A stretch of 64,000 bases of DNA, from NCBI GenBank assembly GCA_030765535.1, contig JAVCCH010000194.1, positions 21,537-85,536 of the forward strand, read 5' to 3'. Origin of the DNA: Candidatus Tenebribacter davisii (GTDB lineage Bacteria > Cloacimonadota > Cloacimonadia > Cloacimonadales > TCS61). Shown piece after piece: positions 7,403 to 16,136 of the stretch (position 1 is its first letter; each line of letters starts with the position of its first letter). The position numbers and the translations under genes are program-made. Below the pieces are notes generated by a model. That model saw only the letters and a program-made list of their open reading frames with translations, had not been told where the DNA came from and did no database searches.

Positions 7403-8455
7403 ATGGATAAAAAAGAAAATATCGTAAAGTTGACCCATTTTGTAAAAGCGGCTGGCTGAGCTGGTAAGGTAAGTCCGGCGGACTTAAAAATAATACTCAG
7501 TGGTCTAAACTTTCCCTCTTCTGAAAGAACACTGGTGGATAGAACTGATAATGATGATTCCGGAGTTTACAAGATAACGGATGATATTGCTATAGTGCAG
7601 ACAGTTGATTTTATAACTCCTGTAGTTGATGATCCCTATATATACGGTCAGATAGCAGCTGCCAACAGTCTAAGTGATATTTACGCCATGGGAGCGAAAG
7701 TAAACACGATCCTCAATATTGTAGCTTATGATAATTGCCATTTAACCAAGCAAATACTGCATGATATACTGCATGGCGGAATGGATAAGATAAGGGAAGC
7801 CGGCGGCGTTGTTCTGGGTGGACATACCATAGAAGATATTGAGATGAAATACGGTCTTTCTGTTACAGGAACTGTACATCCGGGGAAAGTTTTGCGAAAT
7901 AATACCATCAAGGCTGGAGACAGGATAATTCTTACCAAACCTTTGGGAATGGGTGTTATCACAACTTCACTTAAGGCTGAAATGGCTCCTAAGAGTGCTG
8001 TGGATAAAGCAATCTTTCATATGTCTTCTTTGAATAAAACTGCTTCCGAACTGGCTGTGGAGATTGGCGTAAGTGCTATGACCGATGTAACCGGATTCGG
8101 TCTGCTGGGACATATGTATGAAATGATAAATAAACAAACTTCAATTGAACTTGATCATGCTAGAATTCCTATAATTGAGGAAGCTTTTGATCTGGCGAAA
8201 TCCAGCTTATTCCCCGCCGGCACAATTCATAATACTGATTATTACAGTTCTCATGTTGTTTTCAAAAATAGTTCAATTGAAGAATATAAAAGAACTCTTT
8301 TATTCGATGCTCAAACTTCTGGTGGTCTGCTAATATCTGTTCCAAAAGAGAAAGCTGACCTGCTTTTAGATAAGATAAGATCAGCTGGAATTGAATGGGC
8401 TGCTGTCATTGCGGAAGTTACCGATTCTACAGAGCATAATATAGTTGTAAGTTAG
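7403..8455 (+). CDS. selD: Selenide, water dikinase, selenocysteine-containing
   Basis: Makes selenophosphate from selenide and ATP, the selenium donor for Sec-tRNA and selenouridine. The frame opens at ATG 7403 behind GGAGAG. It reads THFVKAAG, then TGA at codon 19, then AGKVSPADLK. The TGA stands exactly where the family has its catalytic Cys or Sec, so this is a selenoprotein of 350 residues, not a GTG-started protein beginning at 7535. Downstream features fit SelD: DNDDSGVYKI, the QTVDFITPVVDDP metal/ATP-binding segment, GGHTIED and TDVTGFGLLGH. A SECIS-like hairpin follows the TGA. A TTGACA box sits upstream near 7350. Confidence 0.95.
7457..7486 (+). promoter_or_regulatory. Sec UGA codon with bacterial SECIS-like hairpin in selD
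   Basis: The in-frame TGA is at 7457-7459. Eleven bases later, AAGTCC (7471-7476) and GGACTT (7480-7485) form a perfect stem, extended by T7470-A7486, around a GGC loop. Bacterial SECIS elements are stem-loops at this distance that bind SelB through a short apical loop. Both the distance and the compact loop fit. Confidence 0.85.
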
Positions 8456-8511
8456 AAATTTTAGATATTTAAGCTATAATAATTTAACAACAGAATTTAT
8501 TTATTTTTAAC

Positions 8512-8555
8512 TTGACAGTTAATTCCAAAAACTTTTCTTTAACTAAGTGGTTAAA
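8512..8555 (+). promoter_or_regulatory. Promoter and operator of the S24 repressor gene
   Basis: A TTGACA box lies at 8512-8517. The inverted repeat TTTAAC (8538-8543) and GTTAAA (8550-8555) overlaps the expected -10 region and ends about 20 bases before the repressor start. AACTTGACAGTT just upstream also has half-sites of the same type. This is likely an autoregulatory operator. Confidence 0.5.
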
Positions 8556-8575
8556 TTTTAAGCAGGGAGATAAAT

Positions 8576-9223
8576 ATGCCATTTGGAAGAAGAATGAAGG
8601 ATGTTTTAAAAAAACTGGATCTCACACAGGTCGGTCTGGCAGAGAAGTTAGATATTTCCAACGTTGTAATAAACCGTTATATTAAGGGTAAAACAAATCC
8701 TAACTACGATTTTCTTAATAAGCTTGCTACCACTTTCAACATAAATATCACCTGGCTCATCACTGGTGAAGGTCCTATGTTCCCCACCCGTAATACTGAA
8801 GTTATAGGCAGTCGAGAGTATTTCCATATGCCCATTCTGGATAATGTAAGCTGCGGTTCTCCTCAAGAGATAGAATCAGCTGAACCTTTAGATCACATAA
8901 TGATGGATACCAGTTCACTTTCCGGTGATTTTAATTCTTATTTTGCCTTTTATGCCAGTGGAGACAGTATGGAACCTTACATTTCCAATGGTGATGTCAT
9001 CATCATAAAGCAGTGTGATAACTGGGTTGCTGCTGATGAAAGGATCTGTGCCGTGCGGGTGGATGGTGAAGTTACACTAAAGAAAATAAAATCTTTTACG
9101 GAAGGGAAAGAGATACTGCTGCAACCTTTCAATAAAGATTACGAGCCAATACTTCTGGATAAATATTCCCTGCGCGAATCACTTCTTATCGGTATTGCAG
9201 TCATGTCTGTCAGGAATCTGTAA
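8576..9223 (+). CDS. XRE-type HTH repressor with S24 (LexA-like) autocleavage domain
   Basis: A 215-residue protein. Residues 5-65 form a Cro/C1-type helix-turn-helix (TQVGLAEKLDISNVVINRYI). A linker follows, then a peptidase S24 domain. The catalytic Ser lies in ASGDSMEP, the general-base Lys in VRVDGEVTLKK, and a likely self-cleavage site is Cys-Gly in NVSCGSPQ, upstream of the domain as in LexA and CI. No SOS box was recognised. It probably represses its own promoter through the TTTAAC/GTTAAA palindrome and is relieved by RecA-stimulated cleavage. There are no phage genes nearby, so it acts as a host stress regulator or a domesticated repressor. Its end overlaps the convergent DUF2809 gene by 14 bases. 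Confidence 0.88.
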   Translation: MPFGRRMKDVLKKLDLTQVGLAEKLDISNVVINRYIKGKTNPNYDFLNKLATTFNINITWLITGEGPMFPTRNTEVIGSREYFHMPILDNVSCGSPQEIESAEPLDHIMMDTSSLSGDFNSYFAFYASGDSMEPYISNGDVIIIKQCDNWVAADERICAVRVDGEVTLKKIKSFTEGKEILLQPFNKDYEPILLDKYSLRESLLIGIAVMSVRNL

Positions 9224-9600
9224 TTTTCTTAATCTTCTCAAGTAATAACCAGCTTGCTATAGAACCCAGTAAGTAATAAATAAAGTCACTTGGAACAAAT
9301 GTTGTTCCCAAGATAGTTCTGCCTATAAATGTAGCTCTTATGATTTGCAGGAAAGGCGGATGCCAAAGCTGTAAAAACTCCAGAATACAAGTTATTACAA
9401 ATACTGCTAATGCTATTTTCCATGGTTTAGATTTAATAAAAATGAATAGGAACAACAGACACCAGAAAATTACATAGAGAGAACCGCCTAATGAATCATT
9501 GAACCATTTAGAATTTGGACCTGCATAGAATTTGCTGGCAAATCCAAGAGGTGTAATAATTGAAATTGCTATAAGCGTAATTAATCTGATCTTTCTCATC
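9210..9600 (-). CDS. DUF2809-like small membrane protein
   Basis: About 129 residues with four hydrophobic segments. The C-terminal RATFIGRTILGTTFVPSDF region followed by a final membrane helix matches the DUF2809 family of unknown function. The ATG at 9600 (MRKIRLITL) is chosen; the open frame continues upstream only to a TTG without a better ribosome-binding site. Its 3' end overlaps the convergent S24 repressor gene. It may be co-transcribed with the small gene ending at 9681. Confidence 0.7.
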
Positions 9601-9680
9601 TTAATTAATAAGAATTGATCTGGTAAAATAAAGCTCAAATAAAAAATAACTAATTTATGAGTATTTATAAAACTGCATTA

Positions 9681-9848
9681 TTAGTGGATGTATGAATTTT
9701 TATGTTTAGCAGGGCTTTTCCTGTCTTCTATAAAAGCTCCTTCATGCTTATACTCTTCTTTAGTATTCAGCGCTTCTTTTATATCGTTTGTAAGCTTAAT
9801 TATCTTACCACTGCCAGTTTTAATTGTGTAACGTTCTTTTTTACTCAT
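9681..9848 (-). CDS. Small 55-residue protein, unknown function
   Basis: A short minus-strand frame starting at ATG 9848 behind an excellent AAGGAG site seven bases upstream. The protein begins MSKKERYTIKTGSGKIIKL and ends HKNSYIH, is lysine-rich and hydrophilic, and has no cysteines and no membrane segment. The ribosome-binding site and the Lys/Glu-rich composition support it over the opposite-strand frame at 9702-9890. Family not recognised. It is followed on the same strand by the DUF2809-like gene after an 80-base gap. Confidence 0.6.
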   Translation of the reverse strand: MSKKERYTIKTGSGKIIKLTNDIKEALNTKEEYKHEGAFIEDRKSPAKHKNSYIH

Positions 9849-9998
9849 AATTATCTCCTTGGCAAATTTTCTATATTCACGATTTATTAATGTTTTTTTT
9901 GATGATTATGTCAAACTAAAAAATAATATCTGGTAATTACATAGTTCATAAATTTGGAATTAACTCTATTATAAAAAGATTGATAATTAGCTTTATTC

Positions 9999-10027
9999 TT
10001 GACAAATATATTGTGCAAACTATTTAA
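9999..10027 (+). promoter_or_regulatory. Sigma-70-like promoter for the lipoprotein/LysM pair
   Basis: TTGACA at 9999-10004 is followed after 16-17 bases by TATTTA/ATTTAA at 10021-10027. The start codon is about 45 bases downstream with a GGGAGAG ribosome-binding site. Confidence 0.6.
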
Positions 10028-10070
10028 GTGTACAGATGAACAATGAATAAATTCAAAAAAGGGAGAGAAT

Positions 10071-10319
10071 ATGAAAAGATTATTAAAGATTTTACTAGTA
10101 GTAATGGCACTTTCTATACTTCTTTCAGCCTGTGCTCCACCACCACCACCGGTGACAAAGGGGCAATTAGGAACAGCTGAAACTGAAGCAATAGATGAAG
10201 AAAAGAAAGCAGACGAGTTGAATACTGAGATGCAATCTTTAGAAGCTAAATTAGCTGAAGAAGAAGCTGAACTTAAGAGTTTGAAAGAGTATCAAAAAGA
10301 ACTGGAAGCAGGGAAATAG
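10071..10319 (+). CDS. Small coiled-coil lipoprotein
   Basis: An 82-residue protein. The signal peptide ends in a lipobox LLSAC with the modified Cys at residue 21, followed by a run of prolines (APPPPPV). Residues 40-80 are a Glu/Lys/Leu heptad-like coiled coil. The architecture resembles Lpp-like or outer-membrane-tethered coiled-coil lipoproteins. It is nine bases upstream of a LysM protein, so the pair probably acts together at the cell wall or periplasm. Exact function unknown. Confidence 0.8.
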   Translation: MKRLLKILLVVMALSILLSACAPPPPPVTKGQLGTAETEAIDEEKKADELNTEMQSLEAKLAEEEAELKSLKEYQKELEAGK

Positions 10320-10328
10320 GAGTAAACT

Positions 10329-11216
10329 ATGAAAAGAATAATAATTTTATCATTAGTCGCTTTACTGGTATTACCTGTATTGATCCAGGCACAAGTTACT
10401 TATCTTTCTGAAGATGAGTATAAAGATCTTAAAAAGAAAGAAAGATTAGCTTATTGGGAAGATCTTGAAACTGATCTTGCTAACTATCAGCAAAGAAAAG
10501 CTGACGCCATAGCCGATCAGGACAAATATACTGCTAGAATTGAGGAACTTAATGGCGAAATGGTTCCTGTTCAAACAGAATATGACAAAGTTCATGGTGA
10601 AATTCTTGAGTTTCTTGGTGTAACTGAAGATGATTTTGCTGGAATTATGCAAAAGATCAAATATTACAATGGTGAGATAGACAATTGGGATGGTCTTACT
10701 GATAAAGAACTCTGGAGTGCTAAGAAAACTGTTAAGGCTCTTGTAGCTGATTATAAAGATTACAGAGGCTCCAAGTATGGTAAAGTTCCAGATTTCAGAA
10801 GCGACTTTTCTGATCTTGATAACAAAATTGCAAATCTTTGTGATAATCTGGAAAATGCTAAACCTAAATATTACGAAGATGATTATACAATTGTAAAAGG
10901 TGATTGGCTTTCTAAAATTGCTCAGTACAGTTTCATTTACGGAGATATGTCAAAATGGCCTGTAATCTATAGAGCTAATAGAGACCAAATTAAAGATCCT
11001 AACTTTATCTATCCTGATCAAGTTATTAAAATACCACGTGGTCTTCCTTATGAATGGAAGGTTTACAAAGGTGAATGCCTGTGGAAAATTGCCGGTTATC
11101 AGGAAGTTTATGGTAATGCTGCAAAATGGCCGCTTATCTTTAGAGCAAATAAAGATCAGATCAAAGATCCAGACCTTATTTATCCTAACCAGATCTTTGA
11201 AATTCCTAGAGATTAA
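10329..11216 (+). CDS. Exported LysM-domain protein with coiled coil
   Basis: A 295-residue protein with an N-terminal signal peptide (cleavage near IQAQ), a Glu/Lys-rich coiled-coil region at about residues 30-105, and two LysM-like repeats at about 186-237 and 240-293. Each repeat contains a W(L/K)-KIA segment and ends in YP(D/N)Q-(V/I)-(I/F)-IPR. The two repeats are very similar (FRANKDQIKDP and YRANRDQIKDP), a recent internal duplication. LysM binds peptidoglycan N-acetylglucosamine, so a periplasmic wall-binding role with the upstream lipoprotein is likely. A strong terminator follows. Confidence 0.85.
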   Translation: MKRIIILSLVALLVLPVLIQAQVTYLSEDEYKDLKKKERLAYWEDLETDLANYQQRKADAIADQDKYTARIEELNGEMVPVQTEYDKVHGEILEFLGVTEDDFAGIMQKIKYYNGEIDNWDGLTDKELWSAKKTVKALVADYKDYRGSKYGKVPDFRSDFSDLDNKIANLCDNLENAKPKYYEDDYTIVKGDWLSKIAQYSFIYGDMSKWPVIYRANRDQIKDPNFIYPDQVIKIPRGLPYEWKVYKGECLWKIAGYQEVYGNAAKWPLIFRANKDQIKDPDLIYPNQIFEIPRD

Positions 11217-11231
11217 TCTAACTAAATACGT

Positions 11232-11263
11232 GAAGCCTCTCTATCCAGGAGAGGCTTCTTTTT
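11232..11263 (+). terminator. Rho-independent terminator after LysM gene
   Basis: GAAGCCTCTC (11232-11241) and GAGAGGCTTC (11249-11258) form a perfect ten-pair stem with a seven-base loop, followed by TTTTT. It separates the lipoprotein/LysM operon from pgpH, which starts only 11 bases later. Confidence 0.93.
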
Positions 11264-11273
11264 AATAAAACAA

Positions 11274-13364
11274 TTGAAAATAAACAAAATCCACCTAATC
11301 ATTTTTACAGCTCTTCTAATTGCATTATTGCATTTTGCTTATAATCCATATCGCAATGTATCAAATATTTATGATTTGAAACTTGGTGAAATTGCAGAGA
11401 AGGATATCAATGCACCTTTTGATTTTAATGTTTATAAAAGTAAGGAAGCCCTGAAAGCTGAACAAACAGTTGCAGCTGCAAAAGTACAACCTATTTATAA
11501 AGTATCCGAAAACCTGAAATTCAATGCTCAAAAGAACTTGGATTTTGTATTTCAGCACTTTATTCTTCAGGATGGACTTGATATTCAAAAAACTAAAACA
11601 AAATTAAAACAAAATGGTTATGAACTTTCGCTCGAAAACATCAAACTGTTAATGAATGAAAAGAGAAGAATAAGTATTTATAATTTTCTGAGTGAAAACA
11701 TTACCAAAATATTTACAATAGGTATATATTCAGACAGTTATAGATATCAGGAAATAAAGATATCCAAATCTAACAGAGTTGTAGAGTATAATCTTAATCG
11801 ATTGTATTCACTGGAAGAGGCAAAAAATAAATTAGTTAACTGGTATACTGTTGAAAGCGAAAGACATCTAATTCATGAACTTGCAGATATTATTTTAATA
11901 GAGAATATCATCGTTGATAACGATATGACCGAACTTGAAAAGAAAAAGTTAAAAGAGAATGTTTCTCTCACTCTGGGAAAAGTTAAAAAGAATGAAAGGA
12001 TCATTGGTAAAAATCAAAAGGTTACACCTATTGAACTTCTCAAATTACAATCACTTTTAAAAGCACAGAGAGATTTCCAATCATCCCGGAATAACGTTCA
12101 GTTAATGTTATCCTCATTTGGGATATTCCTCCTTTCATTACTGATATTGTTCCTTTTTGATTATATTATTGTAATTTTCTTTCCAAGTAATTTTTCCTCG
12201 ATTCCAAGAACTATTATTATCCTCAGCAGTATTCTGATCTCAATTATTTTAACTATATTTATTAATAATATCCTTGTAATTCCATCCTTGATTATTCCAT
12301 TCAGTTTGTCTGTGCTTATCATTGCACTCATATTTAACCCGCACATTGGAATTCTTTTTAATTTTATTATACTTATATTTGTTTCCATATTCCTCAATTG
12401 GAGTTTCACAAATCCAATGATCTTAAGTTTAACGACCTTTGGTGGCATTATTGCACTTAAACATATGAAAAAGAGACAGGAATATTACCCGATCACACTT
12501 TATTTACTGATCTCATTTTTTATTGTGACAACCTCCGTATCGCTTATTAAATTTGAAGGTATCACGATCTATTTCTGGCATCTTCTCTGGGGTTCTATTT
12601 CATGTATAACCTCGGTTGTCGGATTGATCCTCTTAACACCTTTTATAGAAAGAAAATTAAATCTGGCAACAAAACAAATTTTATTAGAATTACTTGATTT
12701 CGATAATGAGTTATTAAAGAAAATGGCTACTGTTGCATCGGGAACATATCATCATTCTCTTATCGTAGGAAATCTTTCAGAAAGTGCTGCAGAAGCTGTT
12801 GGGGCAAATCATCTGCTTGCCAGGGTAGGAAGCTATTATCACGATATTGGTAAGCTGGAAAATCCGCAGTTCTTTATCGAGAATAATCCTGAATCAACTG
12901 AACTTCATGATAAAATGATGCCTACAGAGAGTGCTCGACTGATTAAAAATCACATCAGTAACGGTGTCGCAATGGCCAGAAAGTATAAACTTCCGAGATC
13001 TGTTATTGATATCATTCAACAACATCATGGAACCGGACAGATAAAGTTCTTCTACAATAAAGCCATAGAAGCTAAACTCGAATTTGATGAAGAACAGTTC
13101 TACTATTCCGGTCCTAAAGCCTATACCAAAGAAGCCTCCATTGTAATGATAGCAGATATTGTTGAATCCACAACAAAATCGTTGGATGATTTCTCTGAGA
13201 AGAGATTGAAAAAAGTATTGGACGATACGATCTATAATCTCATAAATGAAGGTCAACTGAATGAATCACCTCTTACCTTGAAAGAACTTGAAAAAATTAA
13301 AATTTACATGCTGCCCATATTAATGGGAGTGTATAGGAAGCGACTTGAATATCCCGAAATTTAG
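11274..13364 (+). CDS. pgpH: 7TM-HD family phosphohydrolase (PgpH/YqfF), c-di-AMP phosphodiesterase type
   Basis: A 696-residue membrane enzyme. An N-terminal TM helix is followed by an extracytoplasmic 7TMR-HDED region (roughly residues 40-265), a block of about seven TM helices (275-460) and a cytoplasmic HD domain (about 480-640). The HD metal ligands are visible in YHHSLIVGN and GSYYHDIGK, with QQHHGTG further on. Characterised PgpH proteins hydrolyse c-di-AMP to pApA, so cyclic di-AMP signalling is likely. The start is TTG at 11274 just after the terminator, with no clear ribosome-binding site. It overlaps ybeY by 20 bases; a pgpH-ybeY pair is conserved in many bacteria. Confidence 0.9.
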   Translation: MKINKIHLIIFTALLIALLHFAYNPYRNVSNIYDLKLGEIAEKDINAPFDFNVYKSKEALKAEQTVAAAKVQPIYKVSENLKFNAQKNLDFVFQHFILQDGLDIQKTKTKLKQNGYELSLENIKLLMNEKRRISIYNFLSENITKIFTIGIYSDSYRYQEIKISKSNRVVEYNLNRLYSLEEAKNKLVNWYTVESERHLIHELADIILIENIIVDNDMTELEKKKLKENVSLTLGKVKKNERIIGKNQKVTPIELLKLQSLLKAQRDFQSSRNNVQLMLSSFGIFLLSLLILFLFDYIIVIFFPSNFSSIPRTIIILSSILISIILTIFINNILVIPSLIIPFSLSVLIIALIFNPHIGILFNFIILIFVSIFLNWSFTNPMILSLTTFGGIIALKHMKKRQEYYPITLYLLISFFIVTTSVSLIKFEGITIYFWHLLWGSISCITSVVGLILLTPFIERKLNLATKQILLELLDFDNELLKKMATVASGTYHHSLIVGNLSESAAEAVGANHLLARVGSYYHDIGKLENPQFFIENNPESTELHDKMMPTESARLIKNHISNGVAMARKYKLPRSVIDIIQQHHGTGQIKFFYNKAIEAKLEFDEEQFYYSGPKAYTKEASIVMIADIVESTTKSLDDFSEKRLKKVLDDTIYNLINEGQLNESPLTLKELEKIKIYMLPILMGVYRKRLEYPEI

Positions 13365-13779
13365 ATCAATATACTTAAATAATAAAACCGCTAACAATCT
13401 TGGAGCTGAAGCCTTTGAAGAGTTGTTCCTTCTTGTTATCAGCGGTGAATCACGACCTCCGGACAGCTTTATTAACCTGGAGCTTACAGAGGATGGTTCA
13501 ATACAGCAATTGAATAAAAAATATCTAGGAAGAGATGAAGTAACAGATGTTCTCTCCTTCACAGCCGATATTCCGGGAGTTAACCTGATCGGAGATATTA
13601 TCATTGACACCAAAGTTGCAGATAGACAAAAAGAAGACAGATCATTAAAAGAAGAAGTGCAGATTCTGTTCTTACATGGTCTTCTGCATTGCCTTGGTTA
13701 TGATCATTTAGCGGCATCCGATAAGAAAATTATGAATGCAAAAGAAAAAAAATATTTTAAATTATTAATTCGGGAGTAA
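13345..13779 (+). CDS. ybeY: Endoribonuclease YbeY
   Basis: A 144-residue UPF0054 metalloprotein involved in 16S rRNA 3' maturation and ribosome quality control. The zinc-binding signature is HGLLHCLGYDH (HxxxHxxGxDH) at about residues 110-120, and the strand NLIGDIIID matches the family. It starts at TTG 13345 inside the end of pgpH behind AGGAAG, implying translational coupling. Length is normal for the family. Confidence 0.96.
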   Translation: MNIPKFRSIYLNNKTANNLGAEAFEELFLLVISGESRPPDSFINLELTEDGSIQQLNKKYLGRDEVTDVLSFTADIPGVNLIGDIIIDTKVADRQKEDRSLKEEVQILFLHGLLHCLGYDHLAASDKKIMNAKEKKYFKLLIRE

Positions 13780-13789
13780 ACACTAACCA

Positions 13790-15058
13790 GTGAACTTAAA
13801 TTTTTTATTAATATCAATCTTTGGATTTCTTATTCTTTCTGCTTTTTTTTCAGGATCAGAGACAGCCTTCTTCTCATTATCAAAGATCCAGATAAAAAAA
13901 TTAGAAAATAACAAAAATAAGAGTTCAAAAAGAATTATCAGACTTCTCAGAAATTCTAAAGAATTACTCATAATAATACTCTTGGGTAATACTATTGTTA
14001 ATGTTGCTGCATCTTCCACTGCCGCACTAATTGCCATTAATATTGGAGAAAGTCATTTTCAAAACTTTTCACAATCTATAATTATGCTGATAGAAATTGT
14101 CATAATGACGATCTTACTTCTTATTTTTGGTGAGATCGCCCCAAAATTATATGCATTTTCATCACCAGAGAAAGTTGCCCGTTCTTCCAGCTTAATTCTG
14201 GAAGTCATCAAATTTGTTTTCTGGCCTGTAATCAAAATACTGGAATTGATCAGTTCATTATTATCTGTGAAAAAGCATAAAGAGGAAGAGCCGGATATTA
14301 CATCAGAAGATTTTAAGAATCTGATAAGATCAAAAGTTACACATCACTCTTTAGAAGAAAACGAAAAACAGATTATTTCCAGTATTTTCCGTTTTTCTTC
14401 TACTGATGCTAAAAACATTATGACGCCAAGAGTAGATATGGCTGGTGTTGACACCTCTGAAGGATTGCAAAAAGTTAAGGATACAATAATCAGTTCCGGT
14501 CACTCTAAAATTCCGATTTATAAAACTAATATTGATAATATTATTGGCATAATTTATGCTAAAGATATAATCTTGAATCCTCAGAAAAGTACAATCAGTT
14601 CTCTACTACGTCCTCCGCTTTTTATAACTGAGAATACCAAGATACAGAAACTGTTGAATAAATTCAAAAGGAGTAAGATCCTTATTGCTATAATCGTTGA
14701 TGAATATGGTGGAACTGAGGGATTGATCACTCTGGAAGACATTCTGGAAGAAATCGTTGGTGAGATCCGCGATGAATATGATAAAGAAAAACCCAATATA
14801 GTGCAGCAGAATAAAAATACTTATATAATTAATGGCATGTATACTATCTCAGAATTAAATGAAAAATTCATGTTGGATATCGATGAAGAGGAATATGATA
14901 TCCTGGCTGATTTCATTTACGATAATTTCAACAAAGTACCAGATGAAAATGAGAGTTTTATTTATCAGGATATGGTCAAATTCACTGTTAAACGCGTCAA
15001 GGCGAGACGGATTCAATATATTACTTTAGAAGTAATTAATAACGACGATGAATCATAA
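13790..15058 (+). CDS. CNNM/CBS-domain hemolysin-like (CorC/HlyC family) membrane protein
   Basis: A 422-residue protein. The N-terminal CNNM membrane domain (residues 1-180) contains the FFSGSETAFFSL motif and helical segments. It is followed by a pair of CBS domains (about 205-325, beginning at MTPRVDM) and a C-terminal CorC_HlyC domain (about 335-420). The family is linked to Mg2+ or divalent cation efflux and homeostasis. It starts at GTG 13790, ten bases after ybeY, and its end overlaps the next gene by 11 bases, so it is in the same operon. Confidence 0.9.
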   Translation: MNLNFLLISIFGFLILSAFFSGSETAFFSLSKIQIKKLENNKNKSSKRIIRLLRNSKELLIIILLGNTIVNVAASSTAALIAINIGESHFQNFSQSIIMLIEIVIMTILLLIFGEIAPKLYAFSSPEKVARSSSLILEVIKFVFWPVIKILELISSLLSVKKHKEEEPDITSEDFKNLIRSKVTHHSLEENEKQIISSIFRFSSTDAKNIMTPRVDMAGVDTSEGLQKVKDTIISSGHSKIPIYKTNIDNIIGIIYAKDIILNPQKSTISSLLRPPLFITENTKIQKLLNKFKRSKILIAIIVDEYGGTEGLITLEDILEEIVGEIRDEYDKEKPNIVQQNKNTYIINGMYTISELNEKFMLDIDEEEYDILADFIYDNFNKVPDENESFIYQDMVKFTVKRVKARRIQYITLEVINNDDES

Positions 15059-15770
15059 ATTTATTCTTATTGCAGTAATAATTCTTCTTATTCCTGTATT
15101 TGTCTGTGCAGAGAGTTTTGATATTTCAATTAAATACTTGGGTATTAGTGTTGTGAAAGTTAAAATAACCAATGAAGATTCAACTCTTTCCGTTCAAGCA
15201 AGATCGACCTTTATTGCCAGTATTGCTTCTAATATGAATAATCGATATACTTCTGTATACACAGGAAATTATTTGCCTTTTACATATCAGAAACAGATTA
15301 ATCAAGGTGATTATTTTGAAGATAGAATAGTTAAATATGACAGACAACATCTAACAGCGCAAAGAATTAGCAGTATCTCCTCTGAACGTAATAGTGAATA
15401 TGAGATCAAATCTGAAAGCAGGGATTTTTTCTCAGCTCTTTTTTATCTCCGTAAAGCAATTGATGAAGTGCAGGGTGAGATGTGGGTTGATGCCAATAAA
15501 CTTATCTGGAATGTACAGTATTCAGTTATAGGGAAAGAGATAATATCAACAAAACTTGGCAGGATAAATACCATTAAAGTTAAACTGAATTTCCAGAAAT
15601 ATTCAAACAGGGAAAAAGAGCGTTCTGATATGCTTACAAATAACCTGGTAAATGAAGAGAGGTCACTGATATTCTGGTTCTCTGATGACGAGCAAAGACT
15701 TCCAGTAAAAGCGAAATTTTTAATGAAACCATTTGCTGTAGTCTGGAAATTAAACTCTTACAAAAAATAA
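15048..15770 (+). CDS. Exported DUF3108-like protein
   Basis: A 240-residue protein with an N-terminal signal peptide (cleavage near VCAES). It is beta-rich and matches the general pattern of DUF3108 proteins: a YLGISVVKVKI strand, a middle SALFYLRK segment and a KLGRINTIKVKL segment. Those are envelope proteins of unknown function in Gram-negative bacteria. It starts within the end of the upstream CorC/HlyC gene, so translational coupling is likely. Family assignment is moderate. Confidence 0.65.
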   Translation: MNHKFILIAVIILLIPVFVCAESFDISIKYLGISVVKVKITNEDSTLSVQARSTFIASIASNMNNRYTSVYTGNYLPFTYQKQINQGDYFEDRIVKYDRQHLTAQRISSISSERNSEYEIKSESRDFFSALFYLRKAIDEVQGEMWVDANKLIWNVQYSVIGKEIISTKLGRINTIKVKLNFQKYSNREKERSDMLTNNLVNEERSLIFWFSDDEQRLPVKAKFLMKPFAVVWKLNSYKK

Positions 15771-15779
15771 ATTATTTAA

Positions 15780-16133
15780 ATGAATAAAAAAAAATTTAAA
15801 ATTGCTTTTTGTGTCTGGACTGTAATTATATTTACATTAACCTCAATTCCAAAATTACATTCACCACTGCATGATTCTCTTAATGTTGATAAACTAGCTC
15901 ATTTTATTGTTTATCTGATATTTGCCTATCTATTCATGAGAATGTATGATAAAAGCCAATATAATAAGAAACTCAAGTTTATAACTATTCTAGCTTTTAT
16001 TATCCCGGTTTTTGATGAATTACATCAAATCCCAATTCCCGGAAGATCCTTTTCCTATTATGATATTCTTGCTGACTTCCTGGGATTTCTCACAGTGATG
16101 ATCTACTTCAGAATCAAACTAAAACGATCTTAG
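15780..16133 (+). CDS. VanZ-like membrane protein
   Basis: A 117-residue protein with four hydrophobic segments. The motifs DKLAHFIVYLIFA and PVFDELHQIPIPGRSFSYYD, followed by DILADFLGF, are characteristic of the VanZ-like family (His-containing loop, DELHQ, D-x-x-x-D/N). The molecular function is unknown; the family name comes from teicoplanin resistance. It is the last gene of the plus-strand operon beginning at pgpH, and converges with a minus-strand operon three bases away. Confidence 0.85.
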   Translation: MNKKKFKIAFCVWTVIIFTLTSIPKLHSPLHDSLNVDKLAHFIVYLIFAYLFMRMYDKSQYNKKLKFITILAFIIPVFDELHQIPIPGRSFSYYDILADFLGFLTVMIYFRIKLKRS

Positions 16134-16136
16134 ATA

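Noticed and set aside
7535..8455. GTG-started selD
   Set aside because: It would lack the catalytic N-terminus; the frame extends to ATG 7403 through a Sec UGA with a SECIS-like hairpin.
8576..9223. Prophage repressor
   Set aside because: No integrase, structural or lysis genes or attachment sites flank it.
9702..9890. Plus-strand 62-codon frame
   Set aside because: No ribosome-binding site and Phe/Tyr-rich random composition; the opposite strand has a better gene at 9681-9848.
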